DNA of 64,000 nt from Portunus trituberculatus (Eukaryota; Arthropoda; Malacostraca; Decapoda; Portunidae), in assembly GCF_017591435.1 (NCBI RefSeq), contig NC_059304.1, positions 26,606,248 through 26,670,247 on the forward strand. Direction: 5' to 3'. The position numbers and the translations under genes are program-made. The notes below the pieces were generated by a model that saw nothing but the letters and a program-made list of their open reading frames with translations, had not been told where the DNA came from and searched no databases. This document shows, one piece after another, positions 1 to 12,000 of the stretch. Every line of letters starts with the position of its first letter. Position 1 is the stretch's first letter.

Positions 1-2
1 GT

Positions 3-1734
3 GTTATAGATACTCTACCAGATGGCGTTCACAGCACTATATATGTGGACGACTTGTGCATTTCTTTTGCTGCTGCTAGGATGTCACCGATTGAGTGAAA
101 GCTCCAACTGGCAATCAATCGAGTGTCCAGTTGGGCCAACATAAATGGTTTTCGTTTCTCCACCTCAAAGACCGTCTCTATGCATTTTTGTCGTAATCGT
201 GGCGTTCATCCAGATCCCGATTTATATTTTGCTAATAGACGCATCTCATGTGTGAAGGCCACTCGATATCTTGGCCTATTGTTTGACAACCGTCTTACTT
301 GGGTTCTCTTAAAGCGTCTTGCAGGACGGCACTATCCCTTCTTCGGGTTTTAAGTCACACCTCTTGGGGTGCGGACAGGGACACGTTGCTGCTGCTTCAC
401 CGTACACTCATACTTCCGAAGCTGGAATACGGCTCTGAGATCTACTCATCCGCAATGGATGCACGACTACGCACGCTTGACCCCGTGCATCATGCTGGGG
501 TCCGCTTGGCTACGGGTGCATTACGGACATCTCCAATACCTAGCCTTCTAGTGGCTGCTGGTTTCTGGCCGCTCGACCTCCGGCGCCAGTCTTTGATGCT
601 CCGGTGTTGGTTTCGCACTCACCGTCTTCCCGATTCTGTCCTTTGTCTGTCAATATTGCGGGACTCGCGTTCGCAGGCGTATGCCACTCGACCGAATCTA
701 CCTAAACCTCCGAGTGGCAAATCTTATGGCGGACTTATCTATCGACCCCACTCCTGTCCTCTCTTTCCGGCTCCCACGAGTTGGTTATTGGCAGCTTCCT
801 GTTGTGTCATTATGCCCTCCTACCATTGATGGTAAGAAGGTTTTACTGCCAGCTCTGTCCCACACACGGTTTTTAGAAGACTTTTTTATCCATTCTAATG
901 ATATTCCTGTTTTTACTGATGGTTCAAAATCCGACGCAGGCGTCGGGTTTAGTGTAGTTTTTCCCTCTTTTTATCGGTGTGGCAGCCTTCCTACATTGGT
1001 GTCCGTTTCTACGGCTGAGCTCTCTGCCATAGTCCTAGCTTTACAGATCATTTTTACTCTCCCTGTTTCGTCTTTTACAATTTTTAGTGACTGTCGCAGT
1101 GCTCTTACTGCTCTCTCTTGCACAGTCTCTCTTAATCCTTTGGTTTTATCAGCCCTGGAGTGGCAATATCTTCTTATTAAACGAGGATATCGTGTTGGGT
1201 TCTGTTGGGTCCCTGGTCACGTTGGTGTTCCACGGAATGAACACGCAGACCGCCTCGCTAAAGAGGCAGCAAGTCGCGCTCCATCTCCTGCCCCTGTTCC
1301 GTTTCGAGATGTATTTCCTTAAATCCGTGAGGTAAGTGCAGCAATTTGGCAGAGGAGATGGCTAACGGGGGTCACAAATTCGAAAATGGGAGAGATCACT
1401 TCCTTTATCCCTCAATGACACCCATGTCCGGGATCGCCGATTACAGACTTTATTGTCGCGACTGCGTATAGGTCACACGTACCTTACAAATAAGTACCTG
1501 TTAACCAGGGACCCTCAACCTTACTGTGATGACTGCCTCGTGCCGCTTACGGTGCGGCATCTACTCGTGGACTTCCCCAGTTTGACTGACTTAAGACACC
1601 GCTACCCCTACCGCTGTCGCGGTAGAGATAGCGGTGTCTATTATATCTCAAGGGTCCTTGGACCAGAGTGCCTGGCCAAGGGTCATGATGTTTTTAGGTT
1701 TTTGGGAGAAGCATGTCTTCTACCAAACCTGTGA
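3..1734 (+). pseudogene. Family-1 ORF2 fragment: RT (from YVDD), RNase H, C-terminal zinc finger
   Basis: The frame starts just before the RT active-site motif YVDD (near 43-54) and runs through the thumb region into an RNase H domain. The RNase H acidic residues are visible as TDGS near 915-926, a Glu in the TAELSAI motif near 1,011-1,031, and FSDCRS near 1,085-1,102. The WVPGHVG/NEHADRLAKEA motifs follow near 1,208-1,270. The end carries a C-X2-C-X7-H finger whose last Cys is replaced by Phe (near 1,524-1,575). ORF2 of this family makes the nicking endonuclease and reverse transcriptase that copy element RNA into the genome. This copy is dead: TGA at 96-98, a small deletion near 305, and frameshifts near 710 and 1,320-1,450. 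Each part still matches copies B-E closely. Confidence 0.9.
1595..1638 (+). repeat. Hairpin inside family-1 ORF2 coding sequence (copy A)
   Basis: Two 20-base arms separated by a 4-base loop pair at 18 of 20 positions. The hairpin lies in the codons just after the C-terminal zinc finger. The same hairpin occurs at the same codons in copies B, C, D and E. Confidence 0.85.
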
Positions 1735-1785
1735 ATTTTATTTTATTTTATTAAATGTATTTTAATGTTTAATATAATTTTATTT

Positions 1786-1815
1786 TATTTATTTATTTAT
1801 TTATTTATTTATTTT
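1786..1815 (+). repeat. (TTTA)n microsatellite in the 3' UTR of copy A
   Basis: A run of about seven TTTA units lies in the AT-rich 3' UTR. Sister copies have irregular AT-rich sequence here, so the run is probably a local expansion. Confidence 0.8.
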
Positions 1816-1969
1816 AATTTTTTTGTTTTTTTAGTTAACCTTAAAATCGTTTTTACCTGCTTTTAGTTATAAAAATAAGTTTTTTTTTAATCCCCTTTTG
1901 GTCTACTACGCAATTTTTGCTGTCGCGCCAGATGACCTACGCTGTTGCGGCGCCTACCTTTAAATCCCG

Positions 1970-2463
1970 CCCCATCCCCGCCAAACACGTGTCTAGCTGA
2001 GCACTTACCCTCTTAATTCCTGCCTCCGGTAGGCACACTCTGGTCCTCCTCATGTCCTTATCACAAAACGCCGCGTTCAAATGCCTCACCTGACTGTCAC
2101 CTATTAGCATTATCTTACCTGCGGGTAGGGACCCCTTTACCCTCCTCACCTCGTCGCTTCCCGCCTCCTCTTTCTCCTCCTCCACTCCTCAACTCCCTCC
2201 AACACAGCGAAGGAATTTTCCGTTTCCACTCGCTGTGTCGCCCTGAGGACCTTTCTCCTCTTTGCACCTAAGGACACCACTCGCCACTCCTCCTGGCCCT
2301 TCATCTCATTACTTGGTAATGAGACTGCAGGAACCTCCACTCCCTCCGTAGCTGAGTTCACTCGGCAGAACTCAGCCTGCAGGTCAGAGATTCGGCCTCG
2401 AAACTCCTTCCGCACCTCCCAGATCCTTCGATGGAACTCAGCCTCCACCTCTGAGACCTTCAT
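1970..2463 (-). pseudogene. Fragment of a retrotransposon ORF1 with SGNH-hydrolase-like motif
   Basis: Two overlapping minus-strand frames (2,463-2,146 and 2,185-about 1,970) form one protein broken by a frameshift near 2,160. The first part is a charged, coiled-coil-like segment rich in Glu, Arg and Lys. The second contains KIMLIGDSQVRHLN, which resembles block I (GDS) of SGNH/GDSL hydrolases, followed by CLPEAGIKRVSAQLDTCLAG. Esterase-type ORF1 proteins of this design are known in CR1/L2-like non-LTR elements. The fragment stops where the tail of copy A begins, so the catalytic His block is missing. Family assignment is an inference from the motif and charge pattern. Confidence 0.5.
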
Positions 2464-2934
2464 GACGAAGGCCTCGAGAATAGGAGAATTAACACAACCA
2501 GCCGAAACCGTAGGGAAAGCAGGGAAAGAAGCCAGCAGATCACTACTAACGGAGACTCGTCGCCACTATCAGAGACACGTCTGACCACTAGGAAGGTTGA
2601 CCTGAGACTGAGGAAGGTTGACCTGAGACTGGGAAGGTTGACCTAAGACTGAGGAAGGTTGACCTGAGACTGAGGAAGGTTGACCTGAGACTGAGAAAGG
2701 TTGACCTGTGACTGAGGAAGGTTGACCTGAGACTTTCGTTTCTCGTTTGCAAGAGATTTCTGCCACTTTGGCTGTTTTCTTTGTTAGGGGTCTGTTTTCA
2801 CAGGGTTGTGTGTTTGGTGTGGTTCCTTTTTCCTTTTTGTTTTTTTTCTTGTGGTGCGTGAATCGGTGATTCTGCTGAGGGCAAAGTCCCAAGGTGTTTT
2901 GATATTTAGTGGGCAAGGACAGCTAAGAGCAACC
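2464..2934. other. Unassigned stretch with minisatellite
   Basis: Apart from the 21-bp minisatellite I recognise nothing here. A minus-strand frame (2,916-2,569) reads the repeat as GQPSSVS units. It could be the upstream part of the neighbouring SGNH-type ORF1, but has no other support. Confidence 0.3.
2588..2738 (+). repeat. Minisatellite, about seven units of 20-21 bp
   Basis: The core GGAAGGTTGACCTGAGACTG recurs about seven times with single-base changes and one unit a base shorter. The regular period marks it as a tandem array. Confidence 0.9.
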
Positions 2935-3097
2935 ATGTCAACCATTAAGGAACTTGTTGATCTTGGCCGGATAATGGGTTGGAAGGTGATGATTTACGAA
3001 CCTTTATTTCAAATCATAACACCATTTAAAGGGACGAACGTCCACTTCAAAGGAAGATAGAAAAAGAAGAAATGGAGAGAGAACGAGAAGAAAAGGA
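2935..3097 (+). pseudogene. Possible gag-like N-terminal fragment
   Basis: An ATG at 2,935 opens MSTIKELVDLGRIMGW. After a frame break, Glu/Arg/Lys-rich codons follow (near 3,060-3,095). This resembles the start of gag-like proteins in arthropod retroelements, in which a short helix precedes a charged stretch. It is too short for a secure call, and it ends where the tail of copy B begins. Confidence 0.25.
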
Positions 3098-3274
3098 GGA
3101 TGGATATATGGATGGATTATAAAAAAGGCGCCGCAACAGCCAAGGTCATATGGCGCAGCTTCAAAAATTTTAAATGTCTAAAAACAGTTAAAAACAATAC
3201 AGTAGTTTAAAAACTAAAAAAGGACAATAAAGCTAAATAAAATATTAAAATACATAATAAAATAAGAATAAAAT

Positions 3275-6200
3275 TCATAGCTTTGGGATAAGGCCAGCTT
3301 CTCCCAAAAACCTAAAAACGTCATGGCCCTGGGCCAGACACTCTGATACAAGGACCTTTGATACATAGTAGACACCGCTATCTCTACCGCGATACCGGTA
3401 GACTCGCATGGGTTCTCAATCTGGGGTTCGCGAACCCCCAGGGGTTCACAAGAAGATTTCCAGGGGTACTTAGGTGGCTGATTTAATGATACAATCTTTC
3501 CAGAATACCTTTGCCTATTGATTTAGTGTTAGTCACTAAATTAACATTTTGCTCGATGTCAAATCACTGAGGGTTCGGGTAGATGGTCTTATAACTCAGA
3601 GGGTTCTTGACGAGAAAAAGGTTGAGAACCCATGCGGTAAAGGTAGCAGTGTCGTAACTCAATCAAACTAGGGCACTCCACCAGCAGGTGCCGCACGGTG
3701 AGCGGCACCAGGCAGTCTTCACAGTAAAGCTGAGGGTCCCTGGTCAACAGGTGCCTTTGTGTAAGGTACGTGTGACCTATGCGCAGTCGCGCCAATAAAG
3801 TCTGTCCACGGCGATCCCGGACATGGGAGTATGTCCACTGAGGGATAGTGGAAGTAGTAATCTCTCCCATTTTCGAGGTTGCGACCCCCGTTAGCCATCT
3901 CCTCTGCCATAATGCTGCAACCGCCACACGAATAGAGTAAAATACATTTCGAAACGGAACAGGGGCAGGAGATTGAGCGCGACTTGCTGCCTCTTTAGCT
4001 AGGCGGTCTGCGTGTTCATTCCCTAGACCACCAACGTGACCAGGGACCCAACAGAACCCAACACGATATCCTCGTTTAGTAAGAAGATATAGCCACTCCA
4101 GGGCTGATAAAACCAGCGGGTGAAGTGAAATAAAAGAAGATAGAGCAGTGAGAGCACTGCGAGTCACTAAAAATTGTAAAAGGCGAAACCGGGAGAGTAA
4201 AAATGATCTGTAAAGCTAGGACTATGGCAGACAGCTCCGTGGTAAAAACGGATGCCACTGAAGGAAGACTGCCAGACCGATAAAAAGAAGGGAAAACCAC
4301 ACTAAATCCAACGCCTGCGTCGGATTTGGAACCATCAAGAAAAACGGGAGTATCATCAGAATGGGTAAAAAAACAGTGAGTGGGACAGAGCTGGTGGAAA
4401 ATCTTTCTTGCCATCAATGATATGGGGCATAATGACACAACAAGAAGCTGCCAATAACCAACTCCTGGGAGCCGGAAAGAGAGGACAGGAGTGGGGTCGA
4501 TAGATAAGTCTGCCATGAGATTTGCCACTCGAAGGCCAAAAGCTTTAGGTAGGCTCGGTCGAGTGACATACGCCTGCGAACGGGAGTCCCGCAATAATGA
4601 CATACAAGGGACAGAATTGTGAGGACGGTGGGTGCGAAACCAACACCGAAGTATTGAAGACTGGCGCCTGAGGTCGACCGGCCAGAAACCAGCATCCACT
4701 AGAAGGCTAGGTATTGGAGATGTCCGAAATGCACCCGTGGCCAAGCGGACCCCAGCATGATGTACGGGGTCAAGCGTGCGTAGTAGTGCATCCGTTGCGG
4801 ATGAGTAGATCTCACAGCCGTATTCCAGCTTGGGAAGTATAAGTGTACGGTGAAGCAGCAGCAACGTGTCCCTGTCCGCACCCCAAGAGGTGTGACTTAA
4901 AACCCGAAGAAAGGATAATGCCTGCCGACAAGACACCTTAAGAGAACGGAAATAGGGAACCCAGGTGAGACGGTTGTCAAACAAAAGGCCAAGATATCGA
5001 GTCGCCTCCACGCATGAGAGCGTCTATTGGCGAGGTATAAATCCGGGTCTGGATGGACACCACGGTTGCGACAAAAATGCATGGCTACGGTCTTCGAGGT
5101 GGAGAATCGAAAACCGTTCATGTTGGCCCAACTGGACACGCTATTGATCGCTAATTGGAGCCTTCGCTCAATCAGTGACATCCTAGTAGCAGCAAAATAA
5201 ATACATAAATCATCAACATTTAAAAGCTGAGAATGCCATCTGGAAGAGTATCTATCACACCATTAATGGCGACTGCGAATAGTGTAACACTTAGAATACT
5301 TCCCTGTAGAACGCCATCATTTAGAGCAGTAGCCTCAGAGAGAACACTCCCAACTCGAACCCGTAAAAAACATCTGGATAAAAACTGTTGGATAAAAAGA
5401 GGAAGGTGGCCGGCCACGAAGGCCAAAATTAAACAAAGACTGTAAAATGCCATGACACCAAGCCGTGTCGTAGGCCTTCTCCAAGTCAAAAAACACTTAC
5501 TTGATGGTGGTGATTAGCAAAGGCCTCACAAATGGAAGACTGAATGGATAAAAGAGCATCAGTAGTAGACCTCATCTTTCGGAAGCCGTACTGTACCGAT
5601 GACAAGTACTTCCCCCTCTCCAAGTACCACATGAGTCTTACATTTACCATCTTTCCTAACACTTTACAAATGCAGGATGTCTTTCCCAGGCTTCGGAAAT
5701 GGGAGAACAACTGCCACAGCCCAAGAAGATGGAAAGTCATCGGTATGCCAAATCATATTATAAAGATTTTAAAAGATAAAAGCACGGTCAGACATGTGAC
5801 GCAGAAAGGCATAAAGAATGTCGTCTGGACCAAGAGAAGAGTCATGACACAGAGACAAAGCAGTCCGCAACTCGGAAGCAGAGAAAGGGACATTATAAGA
5901 CTCCTCTAGCAAAAAAAAAATTTATGCCGAGAGATTCCATTCTCTGGCGGAGACGTGCGCCCGGGGCTGCAGGATGCCTACGGGAAACACTGGCAAAGTG
6001 CTCCGCGAAGAGGTCGGCGACAGTCCTAGGGTCTGCCACCGTTCGCCCAGCAGACAACAAAACTGGTGGGGGAGGAACAGAATACTTCCCAGCAATTCGG
6101 CGGACTTTGCTAAAGACATCCGTAAGAGGGGTGCGGGCATTAATGGAAGACACATAAGCTTTCCAAGAGGCTCTTTGTGCCTCTTTCAAAACGCGGCGGG

Positions 6201-7038
6201 CCCGAGCTCGGCAGCGTCGAAAATCTTCCAGGCACTGCGGATCCCCACGATGTCGCCGGAGACGAGACGAAGCTGCCCGTTTCGCTTTCACAGCGTTTGT
6301 GCAAGCTGCATTCCACCAAGGAACAGGACGCTTAGTAAAGCGACCGAACATCCTAGGGATTGTCTGAAACGCTGTGGAATGTAAAAAATCAGTAAAATAA
6401 TCAACAGCCTCAGCACAAGTAGAAAAGTCACCCAGCGGACAGATACAAGAGCTAAGCTAAAATCTGTGAATCGAGGCCAATCTGCCTTGTCTAAAAACCC
6501 AGCGTGGGGGCTCGGGACTGTGGCTCAGAGTTCACAGATTGTAATAAAATTGAAAAGTGGTCACTACCGTGTAAATCCGGTAGGACTGTGGAAATGTGTA
6601 ACATCCCAGAATTTAAAACCTCCAATCCCTCATCCTCAATAAAAGACCCGATTAAAACCCCACGAGGATTACTAGCACCTTCATCCCACAATGGGTGACG
6701 GCCGTTAAAATCACCCAATAAAAGAAAAGGCGGAGTCAGCTGACGCACCAGGCCGTCAAGCTCACCCCTGGAGACAGGAAGCCGGGGAGGGATATATAAA
6801 TTGCAAATAGTGTAGGATCGCCCCATAAAAACCTTAACAGCAACCACCTGAAGAGGAGAGTTGAGGGAAAGGAGTACTAAAAAAGGCACGATAGCCAGGA
6901 GGACTAGAATAAGTACTGTCACCTAGCATAGTCTCTTGTAAAGCTACACAGGCTGGAGAGAACTCCGACAATAAAGCTCGGAGTTCCCCCCACGAGGCGC
7001 GAAGGCCTCTACAGTTCCACTGTAGAAGCTTAAAGATG
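3275..7038 (-). pseudogene. Family-1 ORF2, copy B: endonuclease, RT, RNase H, zinc finger
   Basis: Read on the minus strand, the domains come in the order APE endonuclease (about 7,038-6,480; LGDFNGRHPLWDE and GSDHFSILL remain), RT (about 6,370-5,000) and RNase H (about 4,350-3,960; DGSKSDAG, TTELSAI). The C-terminal finger lies near 3,730-3,670 (C-X2-C-X7-H-X4-C). Two deletions remove the GGTAILV block and the TAIDLSL block of the endonuclease. Several stops and frameshifts cut the RT, and the first acidic residue region of RNase H reads LDGSKS instead of TDGSKS. The MITE at 3,407-3,634 splits the last codons. The copy cannot encode a working enzyme, but its order confirms the family layout. 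Confidence 0.88.
3407..3634. mobile_element. hAT-like MITE inside copy B
   Basis: The 228-bp insert has 13-bp terminal inverted repeats, CATGGGTTCTCAA and its complement. Next to the left end is a palindromic GGGTTCGCGAACCC block, a layout common in non-autonomous hAT elements. Likely 8-bp target copies are CGGTAGAC (3,396-3,403) and CGGTAAAG (3,635-3,642). Both are one change from the CGGTAGAG of intact copies, and three extra bases lie at the left junction. It holds no coding sequence. The insertion falls inside one arm of the coding hairpin. Confidence 0.7.
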
Positions 7039-7039
7039 A

Positions 7040-8822
7040 CTATTTAGGTGCAGTGGACGGGCGAGCCTTTTGAATGGGCTGCGCGTGACTCACCTGATTA
7101 ATCAACCGACGAGAAGACACCGGGAGTTGAGATGTACCGGGTCGTTGGACCGCAGCCTTTCGGCCTACCGGTGAGTGATGCGAACTAATATCACTCCTAC
7201 CGGTCCTCGGAGGACGAGGATCAAGCAGGACTGCACTTTCCGATACAGTGGGTCCACGAAGGACGGCTGTGACAATGTCATTGGATGTTTCCATGCAAAG
7301 ACCATCCTTATCATAAGAAGCCCGATCTGAGACAGAGGGTGTCACAGGAGGCTGAACAGAAACTACTGGAGCTATCCTAGTAGAGCGGTCCCTGGAGGAC
7401 TCACGATTATGTGCACCGGGAGAAACCTTAGACTGCTTAAGCTGAGCTAAATCTAATGACTCCGCGGAGCCGCGGTGCCGTTTGGTCATGCTCTTTAAAA
7501 GCTTAGGCGATGCTGGAGGCAAATAGACATCCACTACATGGGTTAGTTTAGTCAAGTCCGTATTATTCTCGTCATTTCTTGCAGGTGACTCAACTGAGTC
7601 ATCAGTCAAAAGAGCAAACCTATTGGCCAAGTGAACAGGACCACCCGCCCCAACAGAAAGAGAGGTAGCAGAAGGGGTTGTGTTTGGACCGGCAGACTCC
7701 ACTGAAGTGCGTGCAGCCAATGAAGCATAAGATGTCGCATCAGTACCGGCCTTCTGGCGGTACAGGAGTTCACGGCGGGCGCTACCGAGACTAATGAACT
7801 GAGTGTTAGCAAGCTGTAGAATGTCCTGCTCCAGGCGATACCTAGGGTATTGCCTGGAACGTATCTGGTGAGCATCACGTTAATGGAAACAATAAGCTGC
7901 GGCATTGCAATGCTCCTCTGAATACGAGTCTAGTGCAGAGCAATTACCACATCGAGAAACTTCTTTACATGAACTTTTGCCGTGACCGTACAAACAACAT
8001 GAGAAAACACAAAAGAGGGTGAGAAACAAAACGCCTCACCCTAAGATTAATAGGCCCGACATTAACACGGTCAGGGAGGGTGGACCCAAAAAAGGTGAGA
8101 ACGACCATGTTGGAGGAGTTCCTTATCTTAGTTGCCTTCTGGACTGAGGTAAGATACATAGCCAGTATTTCCTCGTCAGGAAAATCATAAAGATCCTGAC
8201 TGTACACACAACCTTTACTGTAATTAAAGGTGGGATGTGCCTTAATAGTCTCAAACATGCTGTCAGGAGGACATGGTAGATGTTGCAACATCCTTGCCTG
8301 CGTGATATCTTTCGCTCGCACGAGCACCCCCTTGCCGTATTACTTGAGGTTTCCCTCAGGAATCGTGCCGATTTCTTTGGACAAGTACCGGGAGGCGTGG
8401 ATGAAATTCCCACACCCATTTCTGTAGTAGGCCAGAAACCAACGTGGAGGTGGGATCTGGCGGACTTCAGGAACTGAATTCTCTGAATAGTGGCCAAAAA
8501 GATTTGGGATGTAGTCCGTGTCATTGTCCGAAATATTGCGAGAGTGGAGAAGTTCTGTCTTAAAGCCAGAGCCAGCAAGGGGGAGGGATGCTACATGTTC
8601 ATAAGCAAGACGGGCTTCATCACATGACAGAAAAGTTACATAGCAGCGGTTAGAAGGAAAGTCCTTATCATAAACAATGCGAACAACCGTGCCATACACC
8701 TTGAGAAGTGAGTGCAAGACGTGATAAGAAAACATTTACCATCACAAGAGAGTCATATGCAGCAGAAATACGTCCCTCAGAAAAACTCCCAGAACAGGAG
8801 AATGCTGCGAGAGGCTCTTGTG
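7040..8822 (-). pseudogene. Family-1 ORF1 (gag-like), copy B
   Basis: This is the RNA-binding ORF1 protein of the element, lacking its first codons. The frame at 8,735-8,340 holds the RRM-like region (YGTVVRIVYDKDFPSNRCYV) and the conserved PPPRWFLAYYRNG block. It ends at a TAA that replaces a sense codon near 8,340. The next frame (8,327-7,965) ends in a frameshift at the first zinc knuckle, so the three CCHC knuckles seen in copy D are scrambled. The C-terminal basic and Ser/Pro-rich part (7,720-7,040) is open and ends in APK and a stop. The ORF2 endonuclease starts in another frame right at this end. Confidence 0.85.
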
Positions 8823-9019
8823 GAGGGGATGGATGGGTGGATTTTGTTTAAGGCACCGCAACGGCTGAGGTCATTTGGCGTCGCTTCAATAATTTAAAAA
8901 GACAGAGCAGTTAAAAAACTATATAAAGGCAGTTAAAAACAGTAGAGTATTTAAAAACTAAAAAAGACAATAAAACTAAATAAAATATTAAAATGCATAT
9001 AATGAAATAAGTATAAAAT

Positions 9020-12000
9020 TCAAAGCTTTGGGAGAAGTCCAGCTTCTCCCAAAAACCTAAAAACGTCGTGGCCCTGGGCCAGACACTCTGGTCCAAGGAC
9101 CTTTGAGATATAAGAGACACCGTTATCTCTACCGCGACAGCGGTAGAGATAGCGGTGTCTTAAGCCAGGGTCCCTGGTCATGAGGTACCTTTGTGTAAGG
9201 TATGTCTGACCTATACGAAGTCGCGCCAATAAAGTCTGTGCACAGCGATCCCGGACATGGGTATAAGTCCACTGAGGGAGTGTGGAAATAGTAACCTCTC
9301 CCATTTTCAAAGTTGCGACCCCCGTTAGCCATCTCTTCTGCCAAAGTGCTGCAATCGCCACACGAATTGCATGAAATATATCTCGAAACGGAACAGGGGA
9401 AGGAGACGGAGCGCGACTTGCTGCCTCTTTAGCGAGGCGTTCTGCGTGTTCATTCCCTGGAACACCAACATAACCAGGGACCCAACAGAACCCAACACGA
9501 TATCCTCGTTGGGTAAGAAGATATAGCCACTCCAGGGCTGATAAAATCAAAGGATTAAGGGAGACAGTGCAAGAGAGAGCAGTAAGAGCACTGCGACAGT
9601 CACTAAAAAGTGTAAAAGACGAAACCGGGAGAGTAAAAATAATCCGTAAAGCTAGAACTATGGCAGACAGCTCCAGTGTAAAGACGGAGGCTACCGAAGG
9701 AAGGCTGCCACACCGATTAAAAGAGGGGAAAACCACACTAAATCCAACGCCTGCGTCAGATTTGGAACCATCAGTAAAAACGGGGATATCATCAGAATGG
9801 ATAAAAAAAAAGTGTTCTAAAAACCGTGTGTGGGACAGAGCTGGCAAAAAATCCTTCATGCCATCTATAGCAGGAGGGCATAATGAAACAACCTGAAGCT
9901 GCCAATAACCAACTCGTGGGAGCCAGAAAGAATAGACGGGAGTGAGGTCGATGGACAAATCCATCATCAGGTTTGCCACTCGAAGGCCAAAAGGTTTAGG
10001 TAGACTCGGTCGAGTGTCATACGCCTGCGGACGCGAGTCCCGCAACATTGACATACAAGGGACAGAATCGGGAAGACGGCGGGTGCGAAACCAACACCGG
10101 AGCATCGAAGACTGGCGCCGGAGGTCGAGCGGCAAGAAACCAGCATCCACTAGAAGGCTAGGTATTGGAGATGTCCGAAATGCACCCGTAGCCAAGCGGA
10201 CCCCAGCATGGTGTACGAGGTCAACGTGCGTAGGCGTGCATCCGTTGCGGATGAATAGATCTCACAGATGTACTCCAGCTTTGGAAGTATAAGTGTACGG
10301 TGAAGAAGCAGCAAAGTGTCCCTGTCTGCACCCCAAGAGGTGTGACTTAATACGCGAAGAAGGGACAGTGCCGTCCTGCAAGACGCTTTGAGAGAACGGA
10401 AATGTGGAACCCAAGTAAGACGGCTGTCAAACACTAGGCCAAGATATCGAGTGGCCTCCACACACGAGATGCGTCTATTGGCTAAATATTATATATCAGG
10501 ATCTGGATGGACACCACGATTTCGACAAAAATGCATAGACACGGTCTTTGAGGTGGAGAATCGAAAACCGTTTATGTTGACCCGACTGGACACCCGATTT
10601 ATTGCCAGTTGGAGCTTTCGCTCAATCAGTGACATCCTAGCAGCAGCAAAAGAGATGCAAAAGTCGTCCACATATAAAGAGTTGTGAACGCCATCCGGTA
10701 CAGTATCTATAACACCATTTATTGCAACAGCGAATAGCGTAACACTAAGAATACTTCCCTGTGGGACACTGTCATTTAAAGCTGTAGCATCGGAGAGAAC
10801 ACTCCCCACACGAACCCGTAAAAGACGTCTGGATGAAAACTGCTGGATAAAAATAGGAAGTTGGCCACGGAGACCAAAATTAAACAAGGAACGTAAAACG
10901 CCATGACACCAAGCTGTGTCGTAGGCCTTCTCCATGTCAAAAAATACAGTAACCTGGTGGTGGTGATAAGCGAAGGCCTCACAATAGAAGACTCTAGGGA
11001 TAAAAGAGCATCCGTAGTAGACCTCATTTTTTGGAAGCCGTACTGTACCGATGACAAGTACTTCCCCCTCTCCAAGTACCACATGAGCCTTACATTTACC
11101 ATTTTTTCTAACACTTTACAAATACAAGACGTCAAAGATATAGAACGGTAATTCGTAGCCTGGAGATGATCCTTCCCAGGCTTCGGAAATGAGAGAACCA
11201 CTGCCACAGCCCAAGAGAGATTCCATTCTCTGGCGATGACGTGCGCCTGGAGCTGCAGGATGCCTCCGGGAAACATTGGCAAAGTGCTCCGCGAAGAGGT
11301 CGGCGACAGTCCTAGGGTCTGCCACCGTTCGCCCCGCAGAACACAAAACTGGTGGGGGAGGAGCAGAATACTTCACAGCAATTCGCCGGACTTTGTTAAA
11401 GACATCCGTAAGAGGAGTGTGGGCATTAATGGAAGACACATCAGCTTTCCAAGAGGCTCTTTGTGCCTCTTTCAAAATGCGGCGGGCCCGAGCTCGGCAG
11501 CGCCGAAAAGCTTCCAGACACTGCGGGTTCCCACGATGTCGCCGGAGACGAGAGAAAGCTGCCCATTTCTCTTTCACCGCTGCAGTGCATGCTGCGTTCC
11601 ACCAAGGAATGGGGCGCTTAATAAAGCGACCTGACGATCTAGGGATTGTCTGAAGCGCTACTGAAAAAAAAAAAATCGGTAAAATAATCAACAGCTTCAG
11701 CACAAGTAGAAAAGTCAGCCAGCGGGATAAAAGAGCTACGGTCTGTGAATCGAGGCCAATCTGCCTTGTCCAAAACCCAGCGTGGGGGCCGGGACTGTGG
11801 CTCAGATTTCACAGTTTCTAATAAAATCGAAAAGTGGTCACTACCGTGTAAATCTGGTAGGACCCGCCTATTAAAATCGAGTAAATCGAGATGTACAAAT
11901 AGAAAGATCGATAGCCGTAAAAATCCCAGTAGGACTATGGAAATGTGTAACATCCCCAGAATTTAAAACCTCCAATCCCTCATCCTCAATAAAAGAACCG

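Larger units (their letters stand above)
1..1965 (+). mobile_element. Family-1 non-LTR retrotransposon, copy A (3' part)
   Basis: The window opens inside the reverse transcriptase of a non-LTR element read on the plus strand. Its 5' part lies outside the window. After the ORF2 remains come an AT-rich 3' UTR with a TTTA run, a degenerate GGCGCC stem-loop near 1,923-1,954, and a short tail made of variants of ATCC. The same 3' structure closes copies B, C, D and E, which fixes the boundary at about 1,965. An RNase H domain in ORF2, zinc knuckles in ORF1 of sister copies, and a short tandem-repeat tail fit the I/Jockey superfamily. The exact clade would need a tree. Confidence 0.9.
3098..8822 (-). 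mobile_element. Family-1 non-LTR retrotransposon, copy B (5'-truncated)
   Basis: On the minus strand the copy runs from within ORF1 (about 8,822) through ORF2 to the GGCGCC stem-loop (3,127-3,157, one arm mutated) and an ATCC-type tail (about 3,098-3,118). The 5' UTR and the first ORF1 codons are absent. The truncation point coincides with the tail of copy C. A 228-bp hAT-like MITE interrupts the ORF2 3' end. No target duplication is clear. Confidence 0.9.
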
